Counted from the first letter of the stretch, positions 1 to 7,969 are shown. The stretch is 16,910 bases of DNA from Propionibacteriaceae bacterium (GCA_021323255.1 JAJTCL010000084.1:1-16910), one strand, 5' to 3'. Numbers and translations: made by a program. Notes: a model not told the origin generated them from the letters alone.

Positions 1-980
1 TATGTCGACCCCAACCGGAGCAAGGTGACCGTTGGCGTCCTGGCTGATCAGTGGCTCGAGGCCAAGCTCGACCTAGCGCCGAAGACCAGGGATCGGTACG
101 AAGGAATCATCCGCGCACATGTCCGGCCGCGTTGGGGCAAGGTCCGGTTATCCGATGTCACACACGCCGAAGTCCAGCGCTGGCTCGCTCGGCTCGATCT
201 AGCCCCGGCCACGGTCCGCAAGGTGCACCGGGTGCTGTCGATGATCATGGCGTACGCCATGAAGGATGGCCGGCTGGCGGTCAATCCTGCTGCCGGTGTC
301 AGCCTGCCGCGCGTCCGAGAGCCTGAGAAGCGTTACCTGACGGACCGGCGGGTCGCCGAGCTCGCCGACGCCGTGGGCGAGGAGTACCGGCTTAGCGTCT
401 TGTTCTTGGCCTACACCGGTCTTCGCTGGGGCGAAATGGCAGCACTCAGGGTTGGCAGGCTCGACCTCTCGACCTCTTACGCCGGCGGGTGCTCGTTGCC
501 GAGTCAGTGACTCCGGTTAAAGGGGTAATGACGTTCGGTCCGACGAAGGGACACGAGCGTCGCGAGGTCCCGCTGCCTAGGTTCCTCATTGAGGAACTGG
601 CTCGCCACGTCGAGGACAAGTCAGCTGCCGATCTGGTGTTCATCGGCGAGCGAGGGGCCGTGATGCGCTCTCAAACCTTCCAGCGGGCAGTGCTGACCAG
701 GGCCGCGGCCGAGCTCGGCATCCCTGGCTTCCATCCGCACGAACTGCGCCATACCGCGGCCAGCTTGGCCATTGCCAGCGGCGCCGACATCAAGATCGTC
801 CAGCAGATGTTGGGCCACAAGTCGGCGGTGATGACCCTCGATCAGTACGGCCACCTGTTCGGCGATCGCCTCGACATTGTGGCCGACGCAATGGACGCAG
901 CGCGCACCTCAGCGCTCGCTGGTGGGTACCCAGTAGGTACCGGAGGGGAGGCTGTCGAATTGAGACGAGATGCGAAATAG
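1..980 (+). pseudogene. Tyrosine recombinase/phage integrase, 5'-partial and frameshifted
   Basis: The reading frame is already open at base 1 (YVDPNRSKVTVGVLADQWL...), so the true start lies left of the window. The first part (1-476) has a SAM-like core-binding domain and the start of the catalytic domain with the first catalytic Arg in TGLRWGE. The second part (from 477, another frame, to the TAG at 978-980) has the catalytic Lys region (TKGHERR), the HELRH box, LGH and the nucleophile Tyr in DQYGHL. The frames join exactly if one copy of a directly repeated 8-mer at 461-476 is removed, giving the expected LDLLRRRVLVAES. All catalytic residues survive, so the break is recent or a sequence error. 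The family integrates mobile elements into tRNA genes, and a tRNA-Glu lies just downstream. A GTG at 489 is in frame for the C-terminal part, but that fragment alone would lack the first catalytic Arg. Confidence 0.9.
461..476 (+). repeat. 8-bp tandem duplication that breaks the integrase
   Basis: TCGACCTC occurs twice in a row (461-468 and 469-476). Deleting either copy restores one continuous integrase frame with family-typical sequence across the join. A single 8-bp duplication is therefore enough to explain the frameshift. Confidence 0.85.
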
Positions 981-1001
981 CCTCTGACTAGCTGCCTTAC
1001 C

Positions 1002-1041
1002 TGGTAGCCCCGACGGGATTCGAACCCGCGCTACCGCCTTG
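1002..1041 (-). other. Putative attachment site (3' half of tRNA-Glu)
   Basis: The integrase gene ends 21 bp from the 3' end of the tRNA-Glu gene and points towards it. Tyrosine integrases of this class often recombine at the T-arm and acceptor 3' end of tRNA genes and leave an intact tRNA at one end. The tRNA-Glu has an encoded CCA (1002-1004), unlike the neighbouring tRNA-Gln, which could mean that the element supplied this end. The second att copy would lie outside the window, so this is inference. Confidence 0.35.
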
Positions 1042-1077
1042 AGAGGGCGGCGTGCTAGGCCGCTACACAACGGGGCC
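1005..1077 (-). tRNA. tRNA-Glu (anticodon CTC)
   Basis: On the minus strand the sequence folds as a full cloverleaf: acceptor GGCCCCG/CGGGGCT (G1-U72 wobble, A73), D stem GTGT/GCAC, anticodon stem CCGCC/GGCGG with loop CTCTCAA (CTC at 1043-1041), and T stem GCGGG/CCCGT with loop TTCGAAT. CCA is encoded next to it at 1004-1002. It lies downstream of gltX on the same strand. Confidence 0.95.
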
Positions 1078-1160
1078 CTAGCCGATGATCAACATTCTGT
1101 TGGACTGCGGAAGCCTACCAATTCCCCTTGTAGTACAGCGAATCAGGAGGATCTGCGTCG

Positions 1161-1232
1161 CTGGGGTACTAGGACTCGAACCTAGACTAACTGAACCAGA
1201 ATCAGTCGGGCTGCCAATTACCCTATACCCCA
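1161..1232 (-). tRNA. tRNA-Gln (anticodon CTG)
   Basis: Minus-strand cloverleaf: acceptor TGGGGTA/TACCCCA with G73, D stem GGGT/GCCC, anticodon stem ACTGA/TCAGT with loop TTCTGGT (CTG at 1199-1197), T stem CTAGG/CCTAG with loop TTCGAGT. No CCA is encoded. The U1-A72 pair and G73 fit tRNA-Gln. It stands 83 bp upstream of tRNA-Glu, probably in the same transcription direction. Confidence 0.95.
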
Positions 1233-1347
1233 TGTGCACTAGGTCCGGGCTGGTCGCACCCGCCCTGGCGCAAGGACAAACTTTACTGTAAGCCGAGTTT
1301 CGGCCCCACACTGCTTCTCTGACGAGGGCAACTTCGACGGCGGCTGC

Positions 1348-2424
1348 TCAGCTCAGTTGGACGTGGATGCGCAGCTTCACCAGACGCGACAGGCCGTACG
1401 CCAGGACCGCGAAGAGGGCAAAGCCAGCTACGTTGAACGCGGCCTCGATCCAACCGATTCCATCGATCGCCTTGAGTGCGGCAACCGAAGTGGTCAGTCC
1501 GGCGACGAGGTAGGCGAACACGTTGTTGATCACGTGCGCCGCAATGGCGGCTTCCAAGCCACCGGTGCGCCACACCAGGAGCGCGGCGAGCAGGCCGAAA
1601 ACAAGACGGTCGACAAACAACGGCAAATTCTGTGTGCCATGCAGCAGGGCGAAGACCAACGCGGAGACGACGACGCCGAACCACGGCTGAGCGACCAGGC
1701 TGCCCAGCGCCTGGAGCAGATAGCCGCGAAAGAAGATCTCTTCGGCTGCCGCCTGGATGGGCGAGGTCAGCAGGATCACCACAAGGAAACCCAGCAAACC
1801 CTCTTGAGGCTGGAAAGTGAGATCTTTGCCAATCGTCGTCGAGAGCAGCATCATCCCGTTCAGAGCGACGGCTGCGATCGCCAGACACCCGAACAAGTAG
1901 CGCCAGCGGATGCGCGGCTGAACCGAGGACAACCACCGCGGCCTCATCTGATGGACCATCGCCATCAAGGCCCAGGCAATCGGAATCAAGGCTGCGAGGC
2001 CCAGGTTCACTGCCAACATGCCGAGCGGCTGTTCGAACCCGAATGCCCTCGCGAAGTAGTCCTGGATCGGCTGATCGCCAGACGTGGTTGCCCAGAACAG
2101 CATGACCAGAGCCTGGCTCACCACGGTGGTCACGAGCACGAAGAGCGAAAGGCCGAAGACCACCCCCAGCACGGAGCGCCACCACACGTACGATTCGCCA
2201 CGCAGGATCTGTGGGTACGCGGCACCGTCCGGCGGGAGGGCACCCCCCTCGCCCCCGGTCGCAGGCGTAGGTGCCTGCGAGGGTCGGCGCCTCGCGGCGG
2301 CGCCTGGAGTCGCGGACCGGGCGGCCGGCTGGGGCCCGCCCGCACGCACTGCAGGATTGCCAGACCTGCTTCGGGCCCTGGGGACGGTTCGCGCCGGGAC
2401 GGACGGCCTCTTTTCCTTGGTCAC
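1348..2424 (-). CDS. CPBP-family intramembrane metalloprotease (CAAX/Abi type)
   Basis: The protein is 358 aa with a GTG start that overlaps the gltX stop as GTGA. Residues 1 to about 65 are rich in Pro, Arg and Ala and look disordered and cytoplasmic. They are followed by several hydrophobic segments (about 82-112, 135-157, 176-196, 208-224, 247-262, 273-285, 291-312, 327-347). The three CPBP motifs are present: EE at 228-229 followed by R233 (AEEIFFRGYLL), FALLHG with H262, and HVINN with H297 and N301. These residues bind the catalytic metal within the membrane in this family, which also includes eukaryotic CAAX prenyl proteases and bacterial Abi proteins. The substrate cannot be told from the sequence. 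The position last in the FAH-gltX operon suggests co-expression, not a shared pathway. Confidence 0.88.
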   Translation of the reverse strand: MTKEKRPSVPARTVPRARSRSGNPAVRAGGPQPAARSATPGAAARRRPSQAPTPATGGEGGALPPDGAAYPQILRGESYVWWRSVLGVVFGLSLFVLVTTVVSQALVMLFWATTSGDQPIQDYFARAFGFEQPLGMLAVNLGLAALIPIAWALMAMVHQMRPRWLSSVQPRIRWRYLFGCLAIAAVALNGMMLLSTTIGKDLTFQPQEGLLGFLVVILLTSPIQAAAEEIFFRGYLLQALGSLVAQPWFGVVVSALVFALLHGTQNLPLFVDRLVFGLLAALLVWRTGGLEAAIAAHVINNVFAYLVAGLTTSVAALKAIDGIGWIEAAFNVAGFALFAVLAYGLSRLVKLRIHVQLS

Positions 2425-4022
2425 GGTTTCACATCGCCCGGCCTCGATATTGTCCCGGTGCCGTGTGTCTGGCCGGATTCGGCGTACTCCGGCTCCCCGA
2501 GTTCGGTCAAGGCAGCAGCGATCCGCGCAAGAGTGGACTGCTGGCCCAGCAACTCGATCGACTCGAACAACGGCGGTGAAACACGGCTCCCGGTAACCGC
2601 TGCCCGCACCGGCCCAAAGGCAAGCCGCGGTTTCAGACCCAGCTTCTCGACAAGCGCCGTGCGCAACGCCGACTCAACAGCGGCAGCGTCGAAGTCGTTG
2701 ACAGCAGCCAGCGCCTCGTATGCCGCGGTCAGCGTCGGTATCGAGTCAGCCGACAGCCCAGCGTCGGGGGCGATGGTGATCTTGTCATCGGAAAGGAACA
2801 AGAAAGCCAACAGTCCGACGGCTTCGGAGAGGGTGTTGATCCGCTCCTGGATCAGCGGCGTAGCGGTTGCGAGCTTGTCTCGCTCCGGTGGCAGTGGCGG
2901 CTCGCTGATCAAGCCGGCTGCGGCCAGGAAGGGCACCAGATTATCGGTCAGCTCAGCTGGGGGAAGCAGCCGGATGTGCGCAGCGTTGATCGCTTCACAC
3001 TTCTTGGCATCGAAACGAGCGGGACTCGCGTTGACCCGTCGGATGTCGAAGGCCTCAACCATTTCAGCGATGGTGAAGACGTCGCGGTCCTCAGCGATGC
3101 CCCAGCCCAACAGCGCCAGATAGTTCAGCAGCCCTTCCGGCAGATAGCCCTTCTGCTGGTATTCGGCGAGGCCGGATCCCTTGTCACGCTTGGACAGCCG
3201 CCGGTTGCCCTCCCCGAGCACGGTCGGCAAGTGACCGAAGGCCGGAGTACGCCCACTGCCGACTTCAATCTGCATGAGCGCGTCGTACAGCACGATCTGG
3301 CGCGGAGTTGACGGCAGCAGGTCCTCACCCCGGAGCACATGAGTGATCTCCATCAGCGAATCATCCACGGGGTTGACGAGAGTGTAGAGCGGTTCGCCAT
3401 TGGCGCGCACGATGACATAGTCAGGCACGTGAGCGGCGGCGAAGCGCACCGGCCCACGCACCAGGTCATCGAAGGCGATGTCTGCATCGGGCACCCGCAT
3501 CCGGACCACAGATGGCGTCGACCTCGCTTCCAGCTGAGCGATCCGCTGCTCGCTCAGGTTGCGGCAGAAACCGTCGTAACCAGAAGGCGCACCGGCCGGC
3601 CGCGCCGCTTCCCGAGCTTCGATCTCCTCCCGCGTGCAATAGCAGCGATACGCCAACTTGGCCGCAAGCAATTTGTCGACGACATCGCGATAGATGTCGC
3701 CGCGCTCGGTCTGGATATAGGGACCGTAGGGACCGCCGACCTGTGGCCCCTCGTCCCACCTCAGACCCAGCCAGATGAGTGAGTCGTAGAGGACCTGATA
3801 TGACTCCTGGAGGTTACGTCCCGCGTCGGTATCCTCCACCCGGAGTACGAAGGTCCCGCCGTAATGCCTGGCGAAGACCCAGTTGAACAGGGCGCTGCGG
3901 ACGTTCCCGACATGCAGGTTGCCAGTCGGCGACGGAGGAAACCGGACTCGCACCTGGTGGGGAGCCAGATTCCCGAGCACCGCCGAATCGTCTCGGGCAG
4001 CCTTGGTCTCGCCCTCGATCAC
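2421..4022 (-). CDS. gltX: Glutamyl-tRNA synthetase (GluRS)
   Basis: The enzyme is a 533-aa class I aminoacyl-tRNA synthetase that charges tRNA-Glu with glutamate in the cytoplasm. The HIGH-type motif is HVGN at 37-40 within PPSPTGNLHVGN. The KMSKS-type loop is LSKRD at 276-280. RGEDLL (231-236) and the C-terminal anticodon-binding region are also present. C127, C129 and C153 match the zinc-site cysteines of the family, but the usual His two residues after the last Cys is Asn. The GTG start overlaps the upstream FAH gene as GTGA, and the stop overlaps the CPBP gene the same way, so translation is probably coupled. A 20-residue N-terminal extension precedes the conserved core. In most actinobacteria GluRS also charges tRNA-Gln, with later amidation by GatCAB; the nearby tRNA-Gln and tRNA-Glu genes fit this, but the window does not prove it. 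Confidence 0.97.
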   Translation of the reverse strand: MIEGETKAARDDSAVLGNLAPHQVRVRFPPSPTGNLHVGNVRSALFNWVFARHYGGTFVLRVEDTDAGRNLQESYQVLYDSLIWLGLRWDEGPQVGGPYGPYIQTERGDIYRDVVDKLLAAKLAYRCYCTREEIEAREAARPAGAPSGYDGFCRNLSEQRIAQLEARSTPSVVRMRVPDADIAFDDLVRGPVRFAAAHVPDYVIVRANGEPLYTLVNPVDDSLMEITHVLRGEDLLPSTPRQIVLYDALMQIEVGSGRTPAFGHLPTVLGEGNRRLSKRDKGSGLAEYQQKGYLPEGLLNYLALLGWGIAEDRDVFTIAEMVEAFDIRRVNASPARFDAKKCEAINAAHIRLLPPAELTDNLVPFLAAAGLISEPPLPPERDKLATATPLIQERINTLSEAVGLLAFLFLSDDKITIAPDAGLSADSIPTLTAAYEALAAVNDFDAAAVESALRTALVEKLGLKPRLAFGPVRAAVTGSRVSPPLFESIELLGQQSTLARIAAALTELGEPEYAESGQTHGTGTISRPGDVKP

Positions 4023-4849
4023 TGCTCCGCCTGTTTCGATGTCTCATCAGGCCGTGCGCCAGCGACCGGGTTGGTGAGGGTGCCGATGCCCTCGATCTCG
4101 ACACTGACCTCCTGGCCAGGCAGCATTGGCCCGACGCCCGACGGCGTACCGGTCAAGATCACATCACCTGGCAACAGGGTGGTGTATGAGGAGATGTAGG
4201 CCACGAGCTCAGGGATAGTCAAGATCATGTCTTTGGTATTGCCGTCCTGGCGCAGCTCGCCATCCAAGGTGGTGCGGATGGCGAGCGCCGCAGCCTCCTC
4301 GATCTGCTGATGCGTGGTGATCCACGGCCCGAGCGGGCAGAACGTGTCGTAGCCCTTAGCCCGGGCCCACTGGCCGTCGCTTCTTTGCAGGTCGCGCGCC
4401 GTGACGTCGTTGGCGACGGTGTAGCCGAAGATCACTTCAGGCACGCGCGAAACAGGCACTTCCTTGCAGATGCGGCCGATCACGAGTGCAAGCTCGCCCT
4501 CAAAGCTCACCTCACGACTTGCGCCGGGGTACATGATGGGCTCCCCCGGCCCGATCACTGACGTATTCGGCTTGAAGAAGGTGAGCGGGGTCTTCGGCAC
4601 TTCGTCGCCCATCTCGGCTGCGTGCGCGGCATAGTTGCGGCCGACAGCGACAATCTTGCTTCGCGGGATCACCGGAGCGAGTAACCGAACACTGCTGAGT
4701 TCCTTACGCTCCCCCGTCAGCTGGACCGACATCGCGATCGGATCGCCGGTCAATACCGAGACAGTATCGGGGTGGGACCCACCGTCCTCGGCGAGTTCCA
4801 CGACGCCGTATTGCGGGTCCCGGCCAGCGGCAAAACGGGCGATGCGCAC
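4019..4849 (-). CDS. Fumarylacetoacetate hydrolase-family protein
   Basis: The protein is 276 aa, the usual size for short FAH-superfamily enzymes. The metal-binding and active-site signatures are SFEGELALVIGR (acidic ligands in FEGE), YTVANDVTARDLQ, a W-A-R-A-K-G-x-D loop and the C-terminal TGTPSGVG. Members include acylpyruvases, oxaloacetate decarboxylases and 2-hydroxyhepta-diene-dioate isomerases. The sequence does not say which applies. An FAH-family gene next to gltX is a recurrent actinobacterial arrangement. The start is GTG at 4849. A TAGGCT -10 element lies 6 nt before it, so the mRNA is probably leaderless. The stop overlaps the gltX start as GTGA. Confidence 0.9.
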   Translation of the reverse strand: MRIARFAAGRDPQYGVVELAEDGGSHPDTVSVLTGDPIAMSVQLTGERKELSSVRLLAPVIPRSKIVAVGRNYAAHAAEMGDEVPKTPLTFFKPNTSVIGPGEPIMYPGASREVSFEGELALVIGRICKEVPVSRVPEVIFGYTVANDVTARDLQRSDGQWARAKGYDTFCPLGPWITTHQQIEEAAALAIRTTLDGELRQDGNTKDMILTIPELVAYISSYTTLLPGDVILTGTPSGVGPMLPGQEVSVEIEGIGTLTNPVAGARPDETSKQAEQ

Positions 4850-4867
4850 CGAAGTAGCCTATCCGGC
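4850..4867. promoter_or_regulatory. Divergent FAH/deoA promoter with overlapping -10 elements
   Basis: The 18 bp between the two start codons contain TAGCCTA (4855-4861). Read on the plus strand TAGCCT (4855-4860) is a TANNNT -10 element with 7 nt to the deoA ATG. On the minus strand TAGGCT (4861-4856) is a -10 with 6 nt to the FAH GTG. Both spacings would put the transcription start at or within a base of the start codon. No clear -35 is seen on either side. Confidence 0.45.
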
Positions 4868-6172
4868 ATGGTGACGGCCCCGAGCCCATCGCATCCTGGG
4901 TTCCATGTCGTCGATCTCATCCGCAGCAAGTGCGAGGGCGCTGAGCTGAGCGATGCCCAGATCGACTGGTTGATCGCGGCGTATACCGATGACGAGATCG
5001 CTGACGAGCAGATGTCGGCCCTCGCCATGGCGGTGTGGTTTTGTGGCATGAGCAGACGAGAGCTCGGCCGTTGGACCCGGGCCATGATCAACTCTGGTGA
5101 GCGACTGGACTTCTCTGCACTGTCCAAGCCGACCGTGGACAAGCACTCCACCGGCGGTGTCGGTGACAAGATCACGCTTCCGCTGGTTCCGCTGGTCGCC
5201 GCCTGCGGGGTTGCGGTGCCGCAACTGGCTGGTCGGGGACTCGGTCACACCGGCGGCACGCTGGACAAGTTGGAATCGATTCCCGGCTGGCGGGCGAACT
5301 TGACCAACAAGGAGATGCTGCGTCAGCTCGCGGACCTCGGTGCAGTGATCTGCGCACCCGGGCCCGGCCTGGTGCCGGCCGACAAGAAGCTCTACGCGCT
5401 CCGGGATGTGACCGGAACCGTTGAGTCGATCCCGCTGATCGCCTCATCGATCATGAGCAAGAAGATTGCGGAGGGCGCTGGTGCGTTGGTGCTGGACGTC
5501 AAGGTTGGCTCGGGCGCGTTCATGAAGACGCTCGATTCAGCACGGAAGCTGGCGGAGACCATGGTGGACCTGGGCCGTGCCGAGGGCGTGACCACGGTCG
5601 CGCTGCTGACTGATATGTCGGTTCCGTTGGGCCTCACCGCAGGAAACGCGCTGGAGGTGGCGGAATCGGTCGAGGTACTGGCTGGCGGCGGTCCTCCCGA
5701 TGTTGTTGAACTCACCGTCGCCCTGGCCCGAGAGATGATCAACGCGGTTCGCTGGGATGATCATGATCCGGCCGCGCTGCTAGCTTCAGGCGCTGCCATG
5801 GATGTCTGGCGTGCCATGATCAAAGCGCAGGGCGGAGATCCAGACGCGGCACTGCCCACCGCGCGCGAGACGGATGTGATCACCGCAGAGCGGGATGGCG
5901 TGCTGCAGTTCCTGGACGCGCGGGCCGTTGGAGAAGCGGCTTGGCGGCTGGGGGCCGGCCGCGCCCGTAAGGAGCATGCCGTGCAGGCCGGAGCGGGTGT
6001 CCAGATGCACGCCAAGCCCGGCATGCGGGTACGTGCTGGTCAGCCGCTGGTCACGTTGCACACCGACACGCCTGAGCGGTTCGCCCGGGCGCGCGAGGCA
6101 CTCGGGGGCGGGTACGCCATCGACGACGCCGCGCCAGAGGAGCGCCCCATCATCCTCGATCGAATTGCCTAG
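4868..6172 (+). CDS. deoA: Thymidine phosphorylase
   Basis: The enzyme cleaves thymidine (and deoxyuridine) with phosphate into base and deoxyribose 1-phosphate for pyrimidine salvage. From the ATG at 4868 it has 434 aa, the usual family length. The reading frame stays open further upstream, but that would overlap the divergent FAH gene and add 32 non-homologous residues. Phosphate-binding KHSTGG is at 92-97. The family signature AGRGLGHTGGTLDKLESIPG runs 121-140, with the catalytic and base-binding Arg179 and the S-x-x-S-K-K segment near 193-199. The C-terminal alpha/beta domain (about 340-434) contains the conserved G-x-x-V-x-A-G pattern. Some family members prefer uridine or deoxyuridine (Pdp), which cannot be excluded. 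The gene is convergent with cimA, with 20 bp between the stops and no terminator visible. Confidence 0.93.
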   Translation: MVTAPSPSHPGFHVVDLIRSKCEGAELSDAQIDWLIAAYTDDEIADEQMSALAMAVWFCGMSRRELGRWTRAMINSGERLDFSALSKPTVDKHSTGGVGDKITLPLVPLVAACGVAVPQLAGRGLGHTGGTLDKLESIPGWRANLTNKEMLRQLADLGAVICAPGPGLVPADKKLYALRDVTGTVESIPLIASSIMSKKIAEGAGALVLDVKVGSGAFMKTLDSARKLAETMVDLGRAEGVTTVALLTDMSVPLGLTAGNALEVAESVEVLAGGGPPDVVELTVALAREMINAVRWDDHDPAALLASGAAMDVWRAMIKAQGGDPDAALPTARETDVITAERDGVLQFLDARAVGEAAWRLGAGRARKEHAVQAGAGVQMHAKPGMRVRAGQPLVTLHTDTPERFARAREALGGGYAIDDAAPEERPIILDRIA

Positions 6173-6192
6173 ATAGCGAGCTGATGGAGCGC

Positions 6193-7736
6193 TCAGCGAG
6201 CCATCGCCAGCTCAGCTGCTGGCAACTCGGATGCATCGTCAGTGTGGATCAGGCCATAGAGGTAGGCCTCGCAGAGGGCCTCCCAGGAGGCCTCGATGAT
6301 GTTCTGGCCGACTCCGACCGTTGTCCAGGCGCTCATGCCGTCGGTGGTCTCGATGAGCACCCGTACGGTCGCATCGGTCCCGTGACCTTGGTCAAGGATC
6401 CGCACCTTGTAATCGATGAGCTCGAACTTCTCGACCGCAGGGTAGGCCGAGAGCAGCGCCTTGCGGATTGCATGATCAAGGGCATTGACCGGGCCATTGC
6501 CCTCCCCCACGACGCGCTGGCTCTGGCCCTTGGCAGTCAACCGCACCGTGCACTCGGTATCGGTCTCTTGGCCATGCGTCGACTGGGTGAAGACGCGCCA
6601 GGAGTGCACCCTGAAGAACTCAGGCAGCTGCCCGAGCTCACGCCGCAACAGCAGCTCGAAGCTCGCGTCCGCTGCCTCGTAGGTGTACCCGGCTGCTTCA
6701 GCGTCTTTCACCCGGTCGGTGATCCGAGCCGCAAGTTCGCGGTCGGATAGGTCGAATCCCAGCTCCTCCCCCTTGATTTGGACGTTCGCCCGACCCGCCA
6801 TGTGGGAGACCAGCATCCGCATGTCGTTTCCGACCAGGGCAGGATCAGTGTGCTGGTAGAGGTTGGGATCCACTTTGATCGCGCTGGCATGCAGCCCCGC
6901 CTTGTGGGCGAAGGACGACAAACCAACATAAGGCTGACGAGCGCTCGGTGGCACGTTCGTCACCTCTGCGATTGCATGCGCGAGGCGGGTTGCCTCCCGC
7001 AGCGAGCCGGCCGGAAGCAGCGGCCAGCCGTACTTGAGCTCGAGGTTGGCGACTATCGAGAGCAGCTCGGCGTTGCCGGTGCGCTCGCCATAGCCGTTCA
7101 CAGTTCCCTGGACGTGCATGACTCCGGCGTCCACCGCGGCCAGTGTGTTGGCGACAGCGCAGCCCGCGTCGTTGTGGGCGTGAATGCCCAGCGGAACGCT
7201 GGTCTCGTTTACCGCCGTCACGATCTCGCCGATCCACGGCGGGAGCATGCCGCCGTTGGTGTCGCACAGCACAACGACCTCAGCGCCTGCCTCGGCCGCG
7301 GTACGCACTACCTCCAAGGCGTACCCGGGGTTCTCCCGATATCCGTCAAAGAAGTGCTCGCAGTCGACGAAGACCCGCTGACCTTCAGACCGCAAGTGCC
7401 GCACGGTGTCGGTGATCATCGCCAGGTTCTCTGAGAGCGTGGTGTGTAGCGCCTGCTCGACATGACGGTCATGGCTCTTGGCAACGATGCACGCGACGGG
7501 GGCACGCGCGTCGCGAAGCGCGGCGGTCAACGGGTCATCGGCTGCCATCATGCCCACGCGCCGGGTGAAGCCAAAGGACACCAGCTGGGCATTCTTCAGA
7601 GTCAGTGCTCCATCCGACATCGCGGCGAAGGTTTGTCGGCCACCGACAAGTTGATGCCTTCCTGCTGCGAGCCGTCACGCAGGGTGGTGTCGAATACGTG
7701 GAATTCGGCCGGCTTGGGCCTTGGCTGGGCAGACAT
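6193..7736 (-). pseudogene. cimA: Citramalate synthase, broken by an internal deletion and frameshift
   Basis: Intact CimA condenses pyruvate and acetyl-CoA to (R)-citramalate for isoleucine synthesis. The N-terminal 35 residues from the ATG at 7736 hold the DRE-TIM metallolyase signature FDTTLRDGSQQEG and end at SVADK. The frame then runs into a TGA at 7602. The rest is intact in another frame from about 7629 (FAAMSDGALTL...). It has the metal-binding HAHND (7182-7168), the barrel and a C-terminal LeuA-type allosteric domain (to the stop at 6193). Between DK and FAAM, family members have about 30 more residues, including EGGWPG. The junction at about 7630-7633 therefore marks a deletion of roughly 90 bp that also shifts the frame. 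An internal ATG (7620) could start a C-terminal fragment, but it would lack the catalytic Arg-Asp. The ribosome binding site TGAGGA precedes the ATG. An assembly error is the main alternative. Confidence 0.85.
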
Positions 7737-7783
7737 TCGGATCCTCAGGTCGATTGTCGGGTGTCCTGGCACTTCCTGGCATG

Positions 7784-7837
7784 AAAAAACCTCCCGTGTA
7801 CACACAGGAGGTCGCGCGCTGACGATGTTCAGCGCGC
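7784..7837 (-). terminator. Attenuator hairpins upstream of cimA
   Basis: Two adjacent hairpins lie on the minus strand. The first, 7837-7814, has a perfect 9-bp stem (GCGCGCTGA/TCAGCGCGC) with a 6-nt loop and starts 2 nt after the leader peptide stop. The second, 7812-7789, has a 10-bp stem (ACCTCCTGTG/CACGGGAGGT, one U-G pair, loop TGTA) followed directly by a T run (7789-7784). The U-G pair becomes a C-A mismatch on the plus strand, so the minus strand is the functional one. This is a Rho-independent terminator 48 bp before the cimA start. Confidence 0.8.
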
Positions 7838-7839
7838 TA

Positions 7840-7866
7840 TCAAATAATCACCACCAGAAACTGCAT
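7840..7866 (-). CDS. BCAA leader peptide of the cimA attenuator
   Basis: An 8-codon ORF, MQFLVVII then TGA, has five consecutive branched-chain codons (Leu, Val, Val, Ile, Ile). It ends 2 nt before the first hairpin of the attenuator. This is the classic layout for ribosome-stalling attenuation by BCAA-tRNA supply. An AGGGA at about 13 nt upstream is a weak ribosome-binding candidate. The pairing that forms the antiterminator could not be worked out by eye. Confidence 0.75.
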   Translation of the reverse strand: MQFLVVII

Positions 7867-7969
7867 GTGCCACAGTGTTCCCTAGATCTCGTAAAATTGC
7901 CAGCGGATCCGCCGAGTTGTCAGAACGCAGTTGAGCTATAGGTCAACTGGGTTTTGACAAGTCAGCGGG

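Noticed and set aside
1277..1305. Terminator of the CPBP operon before tRNA-Gln
   Set aside because: GCCGA-AAC-TCGGC on the minus strand is a short stem followed by a mixed A/T stretch, not a convincing T run.
1357..3123. 588-codon open frame on the plus strand
   Set aside because: It lies antisense to the CPBP gene and gltX. Its composition (many Gln, Arg and His in low-complexity order) is the shadow of a high-GC gene, and no family motif is visible.
7781..7822. Short plus-strand ORF ATGAAAAAACCTCCC...
   Set aside because: It is the complement of the minus-strand terminator and T run. The U-G pair shows that the minus strand is functional.
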